Positions 7,901 through 17,554 are shown, counted from the stretch's first letter. The stretch is DNA of 64,000 nucleotides from Collinsella sp. TF08-11AT (GCF_003437035.1 NZ_QSRL01000005.1:250-64249), one strand, 5' to 3'. The notes: a model not told the origin generated them from the letters alone. Program-made: numbers and translations.

Positions 7901-8743
7901 ATGATTGTTTTTTCCGATATGGATGGAACGCTGTTGACGAGTGACAAGCAGATGAGCGACGCCACCTGGGCGATGCTCGACGAGCTCGCACGTCGCGGCA
8001 TTGAGTTTGTACCGTGCACGGGACGTCCGCTGTCGGGCATCTTTGAGCCCATCCTCGCCCATCCCGCCGTGCACTATGCGGTCTGCGCCAATGGTGCCAG
8101 CGTCTGGCAGCTCGACGACGGTACGCCCACCGACACCTCACGTGCTACGCGCATTTTGAGCCGACCGCTCGATTGCGGCATTGCCCATCGCATCCGCCGC
8201 ATCGCCGCCGGCCACGATGTGACCTTCGATATCTTCGCGGACGGGCAGTGCTTCCTCCCCCGCTCGCTCTACACGCGCCTGGACGAATTCTGCGGCGGCG
8301 ACCCCCACATCGCGGCTTCGCTCAAGCGCACACGAACACCGATCGACATGGATATCGACAGCAAGATCGACGAGGTCGAGACGCTCGAACGCATCGCCAT
8401 GCACTGGCACGACCCGGCCGATCGCGACGCCATCGCGTCGGAGCTCGACACGCTCGGAGGCATTGAGGTCACGCGTTCGTACGCCATGAATATCGAGGTC
8501 ATGGGCGAGGGAGCCACCAAGGGAACGGCCCTCACGTGGCTATGCGGGCATCTGGGCGAGCCCCTTGCCGACGCCTGGGCCTTCGGCGACAACATCAACG
8601 ACATCCCCATGCTGCAGGCAGCGGGCCACGGCATGGCCATGATCAACGCCGAGCCCGAGGATCGCGAGGCCGCCGACGCCATCACCGAATACGACAACGA
8701 CCACGACGGCGTCGCCCGCACCATCATGGCTGCCCTCGCCTAG
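7901..8743 (+). CDS. Cof-type HAD phosphatase
   Basis: This 280-residue haloacid-dehalogenase hydrolase of the Cof/type IIB group has motif I SDMDGTLL at residues 5-12, motif II in CTGRPLSG, a conserved Lys in GATKGTALTWL, and motif III/IV AFGDNINDIPML. The cap domain lies between about residues 90 and 190. These enzymes dephosphorylate sugar phosphates, pyridoxal phosphate or flavin precursors; the substrate cannot be read from the sequence. The start has CAGAAAGGG upstream. It is convergent with a second Cof-type gene. Confidence 0.88.
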   Translation: MIVFSDMDGTLLTSDKQMSDATWAMLDELARRGIEFVPCTGRPLSGIFEPILAHPAVHYAVCANGASVWQLDDGTPTDTSRATRILSRPLDCGIAHRIRRIAAGHDVTFDIFADGQCFLPRSLYTRLDEFCGGDPHIAASLKRTRTPIDMDIDSKIDEVETLERIAMHWHDPADRDAIASELDTLGGIEVTRSYAMNIEVMGEGATKGTALTWLCGHLGEPLADAWAFGDNINDIPMLQAAGHGMAMINAEPEDREAADAITEYDNDHDGVARTIMAALA

Positions 8744-8785
8744 CAGCAGCAACCCGGCAGAAAAGGAACGTCCCCATCTGCCGGA

Positions 8786-9580
8786 TTAGGCGAGACTCTC
8801 CAGCACGCGACGGAGTTCTTGCTGGACGGCGTGGTCGCGGTTACAACCCACCACGCGATCGGCCACCGCCTTGAGCGCGGGGCGCGCGTTTTCCATCGCG
8901 CAGCCCGTACCGACAAAGCGAATGATCTCGTAGTCGTTCATCGAGTCGCCAAACGCCATGACCTCGTCGCGTCCAACGCCGTAATGCTCCGCAAGCTGCG
9001 CGATGCCCGAGGCCTTCGACACGCCGGGCTGCATGGCATCGATCCAGGCGTTGCCCGAAGGCGCAAAAGTAAAGAGCTGACCAAGTTCGCGCTGTAGCAC
9101 GTACGCACTGTCCATAACCGCACTGTCGTCGCAAAAGATACTCGCTTTGATGATATTTACGCTGGGATCGGGCAGCTCCCAAATGCGCTCGGCATTGGGA
9201 AGGTCCTTATCGACCTCACGCACGAACTTGCACTCGTCATCGAGCAGGAAGGACTTGGTTCGGTCAAAGAGCGCAAGATGCAGATTGGGAAACGTCCTGA
9301 CGGCTTGGGCGAGCCTTCGAATCGCCAGGTGGGAATACACCTCACGGTCTACCATCTTACCGTCGGCGTAGACCTGGGCGCCGTTAGCGGCGACAAAGTC
9401 CATCTTGTCGCGAACGGGCGCAAAGAACTCGCACAGGCGATCGTAGCGACGACCTGACGATGCGGCGAAATGCACGCCATGCTCGTGTAGCGCCAGAATC
9501 AGTTCGTAAGTCTCGGGAGGCACCTGGCCGTTTTCGTCAAGCAGTGTGCCGTCCATATCGGATGCAATCAGTTTAAACAT
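8786..9580 (-). CDS. Cof-type HAD phosphatase
   Basis: This 264-residue Cof-subfamily HAD hydrolase has motif I SDMDGTLLDENG at residues 7-18, motif II SSGRRYDRL, Lys in VSKASGIAQL, and motif III/IV MAFGDSMNDYEII. It is only distantly similar to the neighbouring Cof protein on the plus strand, so the two are paralogs but not a recent duplication. The GGGAG ribosome-binding site nine bases before the ATG is buried in a large hairpin (9586-9647), suggesting control of translation or premature termination. The substrate is unknown. Confidence 0.88.
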   Translation of the reverse strand: MFKLIASDMDGTLLDENGQVPPETYELILALHEHGVHFAASSGRRYDRLCEFFAPVRDKMDFVAANGAQVYADGKMVDREVYSHLAIRRLAQAVRTFPNLHLALFDRTKSFLLDDECKFVREVDKDLPNAERIWELPDPSVNIIKASIFCDDSAVMDSAYVLQRELGQLFTFAPSGNAWIDAMQPGVSKASGIAQLAEHYGVGRDEVMAFGDSMNDYEIIRFVGTGCAMENARPALKAVADRVVGCNRDHAVQQELRRVLESLA

Positions 9581-9585
9581 AGAAA

Positions 9586-9647
9586 AGCTCCCTTCGGGCC
9601 TGTTGGAATCGAACGCGTATCCGATTCCAACGTACCCAAAGGGAGCT
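9586..9647 (-). promoter_or_regulatory. Large leader hairpin that traps the Shine-Dalgarno
   Basis: In the transcript of the HAD gene an outer 13-bp stem (9635-9647 with 9586-9598, one mismatch), a 3/3 internal loop and an inner perfect 10-bp stem (9622-9631 with 9602-9611) enclose a 10-base loop. The 3' outer arm contains AAGGGAG, the gene's Shine-Dalgarno. It is followed by TTTTCT and then the ATG, so it could act as an RBS lock or as an attenuator. Confidence 0.65.
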
Positions 9648-9678
9648 CAAATAAGACTCCGCGAGCGTAAACGTTACA

Positions 9679-9715
9679 AGGACCTGGCAAATAGCTCACA
9701 CATGCCAGAGGTCCT
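9679..9715. repeat. Stem-loop downstream of adenine deaminase
   Basis: AGGACCTGGCA pairs with TGCCAGAGGTCCT, with a two-base bulge. It lies about 70 bases beyond the adenine deaminase stop on the minus strand and lacks a clear T-run, so at best it is a weak terminator or a 3'-end stabiliser. Confidence 0.45.
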
Positions 9716-9786
9716 ACGGTCGCGGCGTCAGGCAGCCCGCCAAAGAGTGTCGCAGGCGACTAGTCGTTTAAGAACGTCCCCGATGA

Positions 9787-11607
9787 CTAGTCGGCGTAGG
9801 TGAAGGTTGTAACGTCGAACATGCCCTCGGGGCGGATGCGGAGCGTCGGGATCACCGGCAGGGGCAGGAAGATGATGCCCATGATGGGGTCGAGCGGCGG
9901 CTCGATACCCATGGCGCGCGCCTTGACCATAAAGTCGTCGTGCTGCGCGGCGACATCCTCGGCCGTGCCCTCGCTCATCAGGCCACCGAGCGCCAGCGGA
10001 ATGCGCGCCACGACCTCGCCGTTGCGCACCAGCACGTGGCCGCCCTGGCCAACAGCCTCGACGGCAGCCATCATATCGGCCGCGTTGTCGCCCACCACGC
10101 ACACGTTGTGCGAGTCGTGGCCGATCGTCGAGGCAATGGCACCGCCCGTAATGGTAAAGCCACGCACCCAGCCGCGACCAATGTGCTTGCCAACAAGACC
10201 CAGGCCAGCGGGGCCGTCACCGTCGGCGCCCTCGGCCTGCAGCGACACGCCGCGGCCGTGGCGCTCAATCAGCATAATGCGACGCAGGCCCTCGGCGCTC
10301 TCGGGGCGAGCCATACCCGTGATGGCCTTACCCGGCACCACGTCAATCACGGCCTCGCCCGGCTTAAAGGCATAGTCGAACACGTCGAGCGAAAGCTTCG
10401 GCAGCTTAACGGAGGCGCGCAGCTCATCGGCAAGGGCCGCAACCTCAGCCATCTCGGGTGCAATCTCGCCCACAAAGGTGCCGTCCTGCGCCACCAGGGC
10501 ACCGGCGGCATATACGCGATGCGGAGCCGTGGCAAACGTCAGATCATTGAGCACCAGCAGGTCGGCACGCTTGCCCGGGGCAATCGCACCGCGTAGCTCG
10601 TGCGGATCGCGGCAGCCGTGATCCAGGCCAAACGCCTCGGCCGTGGAGAGGGACGCCATAGAGATGGCAACCACGGGGTCAATGCCGGCCTCGATAGCCA
10701 CACGGCAGGCGTTGTCGATCATACCGGTCGAAAGCGCGTCGGAGGGAGCACGGTCGTCGGTCGCAAAGCAGCAGCGGCGGGCACGGGCGGGGTTTTCCAG
10801 CAGCATCGGAGACAGGTTAGCCAGGTCATGGCTGCACGTGCCTTCGCGCAGCATCACGTACATACCACGAGATAGCTTGTCGAGCGCCTCCTCGGGAATC
10901 GTCGACTCGTGGTCGGCGATAATACCTGCTGCGGCATAGGCGTTGAGGTCCTTACCGGCAACGAGCGGCGCGTGGCCGTCAACCTGCTTGGACGGCGTCT
11001 GGTTGGCAGCATCGATGCGAGCACAGGTCTCGGGGTCGGCCATAAAGACGCCCGGCAGGTTCATCATTTCGCCCAGGCCAAAGACATCGCCCGGATGCTC
11101 GGCAAAAAACGCTTGCATGTCAGCGGCGGTAATCACAGCGCCTGCTTGCTCATCGGGCAGCGCGGGCACGCACGAGGGCATCATGTACTTGATGGAAATA
11201 GGAGCGCGACGACCGTCCTCGATCATAAAGCGCAGGCCGTCCAAGCCGGAAACATTAGCGATCTCGTGGCTGTCAGCAATAGCGGTGGTGGTACCGCGCG
11301 TCGCCGCCATGCGCGCATACTCGGCAGGGCGGATGTTCGAAGACTCGATATGCAAGTGCCCGTCAATAAAACCGGGGGCAAGATAGCGGCCCTGGCAGTC
11401 GATGACCTCAGTTGCCTCGTAGGTGCCAGCAGCATCGTCGCGACCATCGTAGAGCACGCCGACGATCACACCGTCCTTGACGGCAACGCTACCGGGCGCC
11501 ACACGCTGGCCATACACGTCGACGATCTGCGCGTTGGCAAACAGCATGTCGACGGGTACACGACCCTCGGCGGCCTCGATCACAGACCTCATGACCTCAA
11601 CGGACAT
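9787..11607 (-). CDS. ade: Adenine deaminase
   Basis: This 606-residue amidohydrolase converts adenine to hypoxanthine and ammonia. The family signature is seen: metal ligands in GFIDGHLHIESSN near residue 80, the SHEIANVSG segment, ADHEST, and the C-terminal adenine deaminase domain with GHDSHNVCVVGDN and EGTAEDVAAQ. Length is typical of Ade. The start at 11607 has AAAGGAG five bases upstream; an in-frame extension reaching 11865 has no RBS and lacks family similarity. Hypoxanthine made here could feed the molybdenum hydroxylase pathway encoded 35 kb away, an inference from function. Confidence 0.93.
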   Translation of the reverse strand: MSVEVMRSVIEAAEGRVPVDMLFANAQIVDVYGQRVAPGSVAVKDGVIVGVLYDGRDDAAGTYEATEVIDCQGRYLAPGFIDGHLHIESSNIRPAEYARMAATRGTTTAIADSHEIANVSGLDGLRFMIEDGRRAPISIKYMMPSCVPALPDEQAGAVITAADMQAFFAEHPGDVFGLGEMMNLPGVFMADPETCARIDAANQTPSKQVDGHAPLVAGKDLNAYAAAGIIADHESTIPEEALDKLSRGMYVMLREGTCSHDLANLSPMLLENPARARRCCFATDDRAPSDALSTGMIDNACRVAIEAGIDPVVAISMASLSTAEAFGLDHGCRDPHELRGAIAPGKRADLLVLNDLTFATAPHRVYAAGALVAQDGTFVGEIAPEMAEVAALADELRASVKLPKLSLDVFDYAFKPGEAVIDVVPGKAITGMARPESAEGLRRIMLIERHGRGVSLQAEGADGDGPAGLGLVGKHIGRGWVRGFTITGGAIASTIGHDSHNVCVVGDNAADMMAAVEAVGQGGHVLVRNGEVVARIPLALGGLMSEGTAEDVAAQHDDFMVKARAMGIEPPLDPIMGIIFLPLPVIPTLRIRPEGMFDVTTFTYAD

Positions 11608-11818
11608 ACATACTCCTTTAACCGTAGAAAACAGCTGCGGAGCGGACAGGCCTTCACCGCAGCAAGACAATAGCCATTGTATGCCCAAACGATGAGTCGG
11701 GAATACACCCCCTCCGCTTAACGGCACACGCCGCTTGGCGCAATGGGGACAGGTTGCTTTGTACCAATGACAAGGAGTGTCCCAAAGTGCCGACACAAAA
11801 GGAACGTCCCCAAGTGCC

Positions 11819-11855
11819 AAAAAGGCCGCAGTCGGAATCGTTCCGGCTGCGGCCC
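11819..11855 (-). terminator. Intrinsic terminator of tyrS
   Basis: On the minus strand GGCCGCAG and CTGCGGCC form a stem closed by an inner CCGGAA/TTCCGA pairing and are followed by TTTTT. Confidence 0.9.
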
Positions 11856-11883
11856 TATTGCACATGTTAGGTTAACCTACTTA

Positions 11884-13095
11884 CTAGACCAACTTGAAGC
11901 CCTTGCGCTTGCCCACGGAGAGGGTGTCGCCCAGCTTGAGGGCGCTCGGATCGATGTTGTAGCTCTTGGAAGCCACAGCCTTGCCGTTGATCTTGACGCC
12001 GCCGCCGTCGATGTCGCGGCGGGCCTGACCGGCGCTGGCCGAAAGGCCCAGGTCCTTGAGCAGGCCAGCGAGGTAAATCTGGCCCTCGTCGTTGACGGTC
12101 AGCTCAACGTGCTTCTCGGGGAAGTCGGCAAGCTGGCCCTCCTTGAACACACGGTCGAACTCGGCCTGAGCCTCGTCGCCGGCGCCGGCACCGTGGTAGG
12201 TGTCGCACAGGTCGCGGCCTAGAGCGCGCTTGAGCTCGTAGGGGTCGGCGGAGCCATCGGCCAGGGCGGCATCGATCTTGTCGACCTCGGCCGGGGCGAG
12301 CGAGCTGGCCAGACGATAGTACTTGCCGATCATCTCGTCGGGGATGGACATGGTCTTGCCGAACATATCCTTGGGAGCGTCGGTCAGGCCGATGTAGTTG
12401 CCATAGGACTTGGACATCTTGCGCACGCCGTCGGTGCCCTCGAGCAGCGGCATGGTAAGCGCAATCTGCGGCTCCATGCCCATCTTCTCCATGAGCTCGC
12501 GGCCGGCGAGCAGGTTGAAGAGCTGGTCGGTGCCGCCCATCTCGACGTCGGCCTTGATCTGAACGGAGTCGAAGGCCTGCATCACGGGGTACAGAAACTC
12601 GTGCAGGGCAATCGGCGTCTGGGACTGGTAGCGCTTGGTAAAGTCGTCGCGCTCAAGGATGCGGGCGACGGTGAACTTGGAGCACACCTGCAGCAGGCCG
12701 GCCAGGTCCATCGAAAGGATCCAGTCGCCGTTGTGCACGATGGTGGTCTTCTCGGGGTCCAGGATCTTCATGGCCTGGCTCACGTAGGTCTCGGCGTTGG
12801 CCTCGATCTGCTCCTGCGAAAGCTGCGGGCGGGTGGAGTTCTTGCCCGAGGGGTCGCCGATCAGCGCAGTGCCGTTGCCGATGATAAGGGTGACGTTGTG
12901 GCCCAGGTCCTGGAACTGACGCATCTTGCGCAGGGGCACGGCATGGCCCAGGTGCAGGTCGGGGCTGGTGGGATCGACGCCGAGCTTGATGTTGAGGGGC
13001 TCGCCCTTCTCAAGCTTCTTGCGAAGGTCGGCCTCGGGGACGATCTGCGCTGCACCCGAGGTGATGATACGCATTTGCTCGTCAACAGACAGCAT
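11884..13095 (-). CDS. tyrS: Tyrosyl-tRNA synthetase
   Basis: This 403-residue class I aminoacyl-tRNA synthetase charges tRNA-Tyr. It shows the HIGH-equivalent HLGH in DLHLGHAVPL, the tyrosine-binding region GGTDQLFNLLAGR, the KMSKS loop RKMSKSYGN, and a C-terminal S4 RNA-binding domain (about residues 335-403, with GQARRDIDGGGVKING). Length and motif spacing fit the TyrZ-like branch. AAAGGAGG lies seven bases before the ATG. I looked for a T-box leader upstream and did not see one in the roughly 100-base gap to the U32 gene, so it may be co-transcribed with that gene. Confidence 0.95.
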   Translation of the reverse strand: MLSVDEQMRIITSGAAQIVPEADLRKKLEKGEPLNIKLGVDPTSPDLHLGHAVPLRKMRQFQDLGHNVTLIIGNGTALIGDPSGKNSTRPQLSQEQIEANAETYVSQAMKILDPEKTTIVHNGDWILSMDLAGLLQVCSKFTVARILERDDFTKRYQSQTPIALHEFLYPVMQAFDSVQIKADVEMGGTDQLFNLLAGRELMEKMGMEPQIALTMPLLEGTDGVRKMSKSYGNYIGLTDAPKDMFGKTMSIPDEMIGKYYRLASSLAPAEVDKIDAALADGSADPYELKRALGRDLCDTYHGAGAGDEAQAEFDRVFKEGQLADFPEKHVELTVNDEGQIYLAGLLKDLGLSASAGQARRDIDGGGVKINGKAVASKSYNIDPSALKLGDTLSVGKRKGFKLV

Positions 13096-13192
13096 TGGGT
13101 ATCCTCCTTTTGCTATAGCACCCTCACCGGATACGGCGGTGCTGGAAGTTCATAAACCCACTAATAATAACCAAAACAGCGCGACGCGGCAC

Positions 13193-15151
13193 CTACGACA
13201 GGAAAATCCTCGTCCTGCCGCACGCGTCGATAACGACCGGCAAACGCGTGCCGTCACGTTCGACCAAAAAGCGCGCCTGCTGACGGCGCGAGCAGTCACG
13301 GCAACGGACCTGCCCCGTTGCATCCGTGGCGCAGGCGCCCTCGGCAGTCAGCAAGCAGTGCTCGCACACCATGAGCTCAGGACGGTCGGCATCGACAGGC
13401 CCCAAGACACCGGGGCAAGCGGCAAGTTCGGCAACACGCTCCGCATCATTGCCGAGCAACTCGGCCGACAAGCACACCCGCCCCGCACCGAGTCCGCGCA
13501 GCCAGGTAAGCGTGGCCCGATTGGCACAGAACACCGGCGCCGCCACGTCAAACGCCACGCCCAGCTCACGCGCCATCGCCACCTGTCCCAGGTTGCGGCA
13601 GACGACGCGCCCGGCACGCTGCATCAGCGAGCGGGTCCGGTCAGCGTCACCCGTGCGGCACACCTCGTCCAGCACCACAACGGCGTCGGACAAATCAAGT
13701 TCTCCGCGCGGGTCGGCATCCATCAGCTGCCAAGCAAAAACCATGCGAGCGGGAACCGCGCGCTCCACCAACTCCGTCGACGCGCCGCCATCCACCGCGG
13801 CGTCCTCAAAGGGCAGCACCTCAACGGCACGCGCAACGGGCGCAATCGCATCCGCCTCGGCCCGCATGCGCTCCAACACCGCCGTCGTCTGATCCAACAC
13901 GCCGGCGCTGCGAATCAGATAGACCTCGCAGCCCGCGTCCACCTTACGCTTGCAATGCACGACGACGCGCTTCCCCGCTGCGGCATCCACCGGGCAGGGC
14001 ACCTGCGGCCAGCGCTTGGGCACATCGGGACGCGCGTCGACACCCGGATAGAACCGAATCTCGAGCGTGTCACCCGCCGCCACGGCGGCATCGAGCTCAA
14101 CGGTCACCTCTTCGTGGCCCACAGCGACCAAGCGCCCCACGCGCACGCCCTGGTTGATCGCGCGCTCAAAGCTCATGAGCTCGGCACCCGAACGACCCCG
14201 CAGGTAAGCATCGGTAAACCCACGGTTAAACGACCTTCCCAGCTCGCGTTCAAGCTCTTCCACGGCACCGGAGTCCCACGCGCCGTCGCACAGCATATCG
14301 AGTGCCCGACGCCACACCCTCACCACGTTGAATACGTAATCGGGATTCTTCATGCGTCCCTCGATCTTGAGCGATGCCACGCCGGCGGCAACAAGCTCGG
14401 GCAGGTGCGCGATACCCAGATAGTCACGCGGACAAAGCAGGCGGTCTCCCTCGACGGCAACAACACTCTGCCCCGCCTCGTCCACTAGGTCGTACGCCAG
14501 ACGGCACGGCTGCGTGCAGTCGCCGCGCATCGCCGAGCGCCCACGCCGCAGGGCCGAGAACTCGCACGCCCCCGAATAGCCGATGCAAATCGCACCGTGG
14601 CAGAATACCTCGATGGGCACGCCCGTGGCACATAGCGCCGCAATCTCGTCGACCGTCAGCTCGCGTGCCGTCGTCACGCGCTCGACCCCCAGTTCATCGG
14701 CGGCAAGCCGCACGGCACCCTCGCTATGAGCGCCCGCCTGCGTGGACAGGTGAATCTCGACCCCGGGAATCGCCGCGCGCAGCGCGCAGGCCAACCCGGC
14801 ATCGGCGACAATCAGAGCATCGGCGCCCAGCTCCAGTGCATGAGCTCCCAACGCCACCGCGTCGGACAACTCATCGTCAAACACGAACACGTTGAGCGTT
14901 ACGTACACATGCACGCCATGGGCATGCGCCACGGCGCAGCCGCGCGCAAACTCGTTATCCGTAAAGCCATGGGCGCTCACACGGGCGTTAAAGCCGCCCA
15001 ACCCCGCATAGATGGCATCGGCACCCGCGGCAATAGCCGCAAGCATCTGGTCGAGTCCGCCCGCCGGCGCCAGCAGCTCGGGCAGCGCCGCACTGACAAC
15101 ATCCAATCCAGTCTCGTATTGTCCGCTCGGCCCCATCGTCCGAATCGCCAT
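13193..15151 (-). CDS. U32 family peptidase-like protein
   Basis: This 652-residue U32 protein has the N-terminal LLAPAGGLDQMLAAIAAGADAIY signature (split here only for description) and the family cysteine motif FCHGAICIGYSG with RGDCTQPCRLAY, which in studied members ligates an iron-sulfur cluster. Family members such as RlhA and TrhP hydroxylate rRNA or tRNA rather than act as proteases, so an RNA-modification role is more likely than peptidase. A C-terminal cysteine set (CEHCLLT...CRDC) is also seen. The start at 15151 has TAAGGAG seven bases upstream. A paralog lies at 57225-59720. Confidence 0.85.
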   Translation of the reverse strand: MAIRTMGPSGQYETGLDVVSAALPELLAPAGGLDQMLAAIAAGADAIYAGLGGFNARVSAHGFTDNEFARGCAVAHAHGVHVYVTLNVFVFDDELSDAVALGAHALELGADALIVADAGLACALRAAIPGVEIHLSTQAGAHSEGAVRLAADELGVERVTTARELTVDEIAALCATGVPIEVFCHGAICIGYSGACEFSALRRGRSAMRGDCTQPCRLAYDLVDEAGQSVVAVEGDRLLCPRDYLGIAHLPELVAAGVASLKIEGRMKNPDYVFNVVRVWRRALDMLCDGAWDSGAVEELERELGRSFNRGFTDAYLRGRSGAELMSFERAINQGVRVGRLVAVGHEEVTVELDAAVAAGDTLEIRFYPGVDARPDVPKRWPQVPCPVDAAAGKRVVVHCKRKVDAGCEVYLIRSAGVLDQTTAVLERMRAEADAIAPVARAVEVLPFEDAAVDGGASTELVERAVPARMVFAWQLMDADPRGELDLSDAVVVLDEVCRTGDADRTRSLMQRAGRVVCRNLGQVAMARELGVAFDVAAPVFCANRATLTWLRGLGAGRVCLSAELLGNDAERVAELAACPGVLGPVDADRPELMVCEHCLLTAEGACATDATGQVRCRDCSRRQQARFLVERDGTRLPVVIDACGRTRIFLS

Positions 15152-15313
15152 CGACAAACTCCTTACCAAGGTATGCATTCACTCTGAAAAATGCCGTCTT
15201 CCAGCATACACGAGGCCTCGCGCGCCCCGTTTGGTTTATCGTGTAATAACTTATGTCCATCCTGCCCCGACGGCACATCCACCGTCTGGCACGACATACC
15301 TGGAGGTCAATAT

Positions 15314-17530
15314 ATGGGTCCTCGCCAACGACAGGGACACAGCCGTTCAAAGACGCACGCCCTGCCCATAATCCTGCTCTCGTTTTTGGGCTTTCTGCTG
15401 ATTGCGGGCGTGGCGTTTGGCATCGGCATGGTCGGTAACGTCAACCGCTGGCTGTCCGATCTGCCCGACTACACCGACGCCAACGCGTATCTGGTGAGCG
15501 AGCCCACCGAGATCGTCGACTGTAACGGCAACAAGATCGCGAGCTTCTACACGCAAAACCGCAAGTCCATCACCAAGGACGAGGTCTCCCCCTACGTGCT
15601 GCAGGGCACCGTTGACGTCGAGGACGAGCGCTTCTACGAGCACGGCGGTATCGACCTGTGGGGTATCGCGCGTGCTGCGGTGGCAACCCTCGGCGGCGGG
15701 CACGAAGGCGCCTCGACGATCACCCAGCAGCTTGTGCGCAACACCATCCTGCAGGAGGAGCAATTCGACTCGACCATTGAGCGTAAGGTGCGCGAGGCCT
15801 ACATCGCCATCAAGATGGAGGACATGTACTCCAAAGACGAGATCCTCATGATGTACCTCAACACCATCTATTACGGCCACGGCGCCTACGGCATCGAGGC
15901 CGCAGCCGAGACCTATCTGTCCAAGAGCGCCGCCGACCTCACCCTGAGCGAGGCCGCGCTACTCATCGGCCTTCCCAACTCGCCTTCGCAGTACGACCCC
16001 ACGGTCAATCCCGATCTGGCACTGTCTCGCCGCAACAAGGTTCTCGACAACATGCTGCGCCTGGGCCACATCACCCAGGAGGAGCACGATGCCGCACAGG
16101 CCGAGCCCATCACCCTCAATGTGACCGAAATCTCGGGCAGCGGCGTCGACGTATACTCGCAGCCCTACTTTGTCTCCTACGTCAAGCAGCTGCTGGAGCA
16201 GGAGTTCTCGACCGACGTGCTCTTTAAGGGCGGCCTGACCGTCAAGACCACCATCGACCCCACGATGCAGCAGGTGGCAGAGAATGCCGTCCGCGAGCAG
16301 CTCGACACGCTCTCGCTTGACGGCCTGGACATGGGCATGGTCGTCGTCGACCCCAAGACCGGCTACATCAAGTGCATGGTGGGCGGCTACGACTACAACG
16401 CCGACGAGAACCACGTAAACCATGCCACGGCCAAGCGTCCCGTCGGCTCCACCTTTAAGGCCTTTACGCTGGCAACTGCCATCCAAAACGGCATGAACCC
16501 CAACGTCACCCTCAACTGCAACTCGCCGCTCAAGGCCAAGGGCACCACGACCGAGGTCCAAAATTACGCCAACCAGAGCTACGGCAACATCACGCTTAAG
16601 CAGGCGACGGCATACTCCTCCAACACCGGCTACATCCAGGTGGCGGAAGCCGTCGGCAACAGCAAGATCATCTCGCTCGTCAAAAAGCTCGGCATCGACC
16701 CCGCCAAGGACAACATCGAGGACGTTCCCGTCATGACGCTCGGCACTGGCTCGATCTCGCCACTCGAGATGGCCGCCGCCTACGCGACGTTTGCCAACGG
16801 CGGCTACTATCGCCAGCCGATCGCCATCACCGAGATTGATTCTCGTACCGGTTCGGTGCTGTACCAGCACACCGACAATCCCTCACAGGTGCTTACCGAG
16901 GGCGAGGCCGCCGCGGTCACCGATGTTCTGTCCGGCGTCATGAAGGGCAGCGGTACGGGTGCTGCCGGCGCCCTGAGTGTCAACCAGCCCTATGCCGGCA
17001 AGACGGGCACCACCGACAACACCACCAACCTTTGGTTCTGCGGCTATACCCCGCAGCTGGCGTGCGCCCTGTGGACCGGCTATTCCGCGGGCGAGATCCC
17101 CATCCAAAAGTACGGCACGGACCTGCTGGGCGACAGCACCAACCTGCCTGTCTTTAAGCGGTTTATGAACACCGTTCTGACCGGTACCGAGCGCGAGGAG
17201 TTTGCGACCGGAACGGCGCCCACCTACAAGAACAACAGCGTCTGGAAGTTCTACGGCACCAACAACACCAAGAAGTCGGAGAACGACGACAAGGACGAGG
17301 ACGAAGAGGAAGAGGAAACCACCACAACAACTACCACGACGACCACGACCACCGAGACCACGGGCGGCGACACCACCGGCGGCACCGGTACGACCGGTGG
17401 CTCGACGGGCGGCTCCACTGGTGGCTCGACGGGCGGCTCCACTGGTGGCTCGACCGGCGGCGATGGCGGCACGCCTACGCCTACGCCCACTCCCGACCCC
17501 TCGCCCACGCCTGACGATACGGTCGGCTAA
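15314..17530 (+). CDS. Class A penicillin-binding protein (transglycosylase/transpeptidase)
   Basis: This 738-residue bifunctional peptidoglycan synthase has one N-terminal membrane anchor (about residues 17-40). A GT51 domain has its catalytic Glu near residue 103 in VEDERFYEHGG and STITQQLVRN. A transpeptidase domain has Ser379 in GSTFK, SSN in YSSNTGY, and KTG at about 563-565. It polymerises and cross-links peptidoglycan outside the membrane. The C-terminal tail from about residue 655 is low complexity: an acidic run, twelve Thr, GGST repeats, then Pro-Thr/Asp-Pro, likely wall-spanning. GGAGG precedes the ATG by about eight bases; longer in-frame starts lack an RBS. Confidence 0.93.
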   Translation: MGPRQRQGHSRSKTHALPIILLSFLGFLLIAGVAFGIGMVGNVNRWLSDLPDYTDANAYLVSEPTEIVDCNGNKIASFYTQNRKSITKDEVSPYVLQGTVDVEDERFYEHGGIDLWGIARAAVATLGGGHEGASTITQQLVRNTILQEEQFDSTIERKVREAYIAIKMEDMYSKDEILMMYLNTIYYGHGAYGIEAAAETYLSKSAADLTLSEAALLIGLPNSPSQYDPTVNPDLALSRRNKVLDNMLRLGHITQEEHDAAQAEPITLNVTEISGSGVDVYSQPYFVSYVKQLLEQEFSTDVLFKGGLTVKTTIDPTMQQVAENAVREQLDTLSLDGLDMGMVVVDPKTGYIKCMVGGYDYNADENHVNHATAKRPVGSTFKAFTLATAIQNGMNPNVTLNCNSPLKAKGTTTEVQNYANQSYGNITLKQATAYSSNTGYIQVAEAVGNSKIISLVKKLGIDPAKDNIEDVPVMTLGTGSISPLEMAAAYATFANGGYYRQPIAITEIDSRTGSVLYQHTDNPSQVLTEGEAAAVTDVLSGVMKGSGTGAAGALSVNQPYAGKTGTTDNTTNLWFCGYTPQLACALWTGYSAGEIPIQKYGTDLLGDSTNLPVFKRFMNTVLTGTEREEFATGTAPTYKNNSVWKFYGTNNTKKSENDDKDEDEEEEETTTTTTTTTTTTETTGGDTTGGTGTTGGSTGGSTGGSTGGSTGGSTGGDGGTPTPTPTPDPSPTPDDTVG
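17396..17461 (+). repeat. 24-bp tandem repeat in PBP tail
   Basis: Two identical 24-bp units (17396-17419, 17420-17443) and a third partial unit encode GGSTGGST. Such exact repeats are prone to gain or loss of units by slippage, which would change tail length in frame. Confidence 0.8.
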
Positions 17531-17554
17531 GAAGTACGCGACTAAAGCCAACAA

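Noticed and set aside
13096..13192. T-box leader for tyrS
   Set aside because: The gap is only about 100 bases and shows neither a T-box sequence nor a terminator/antiterminator pair.
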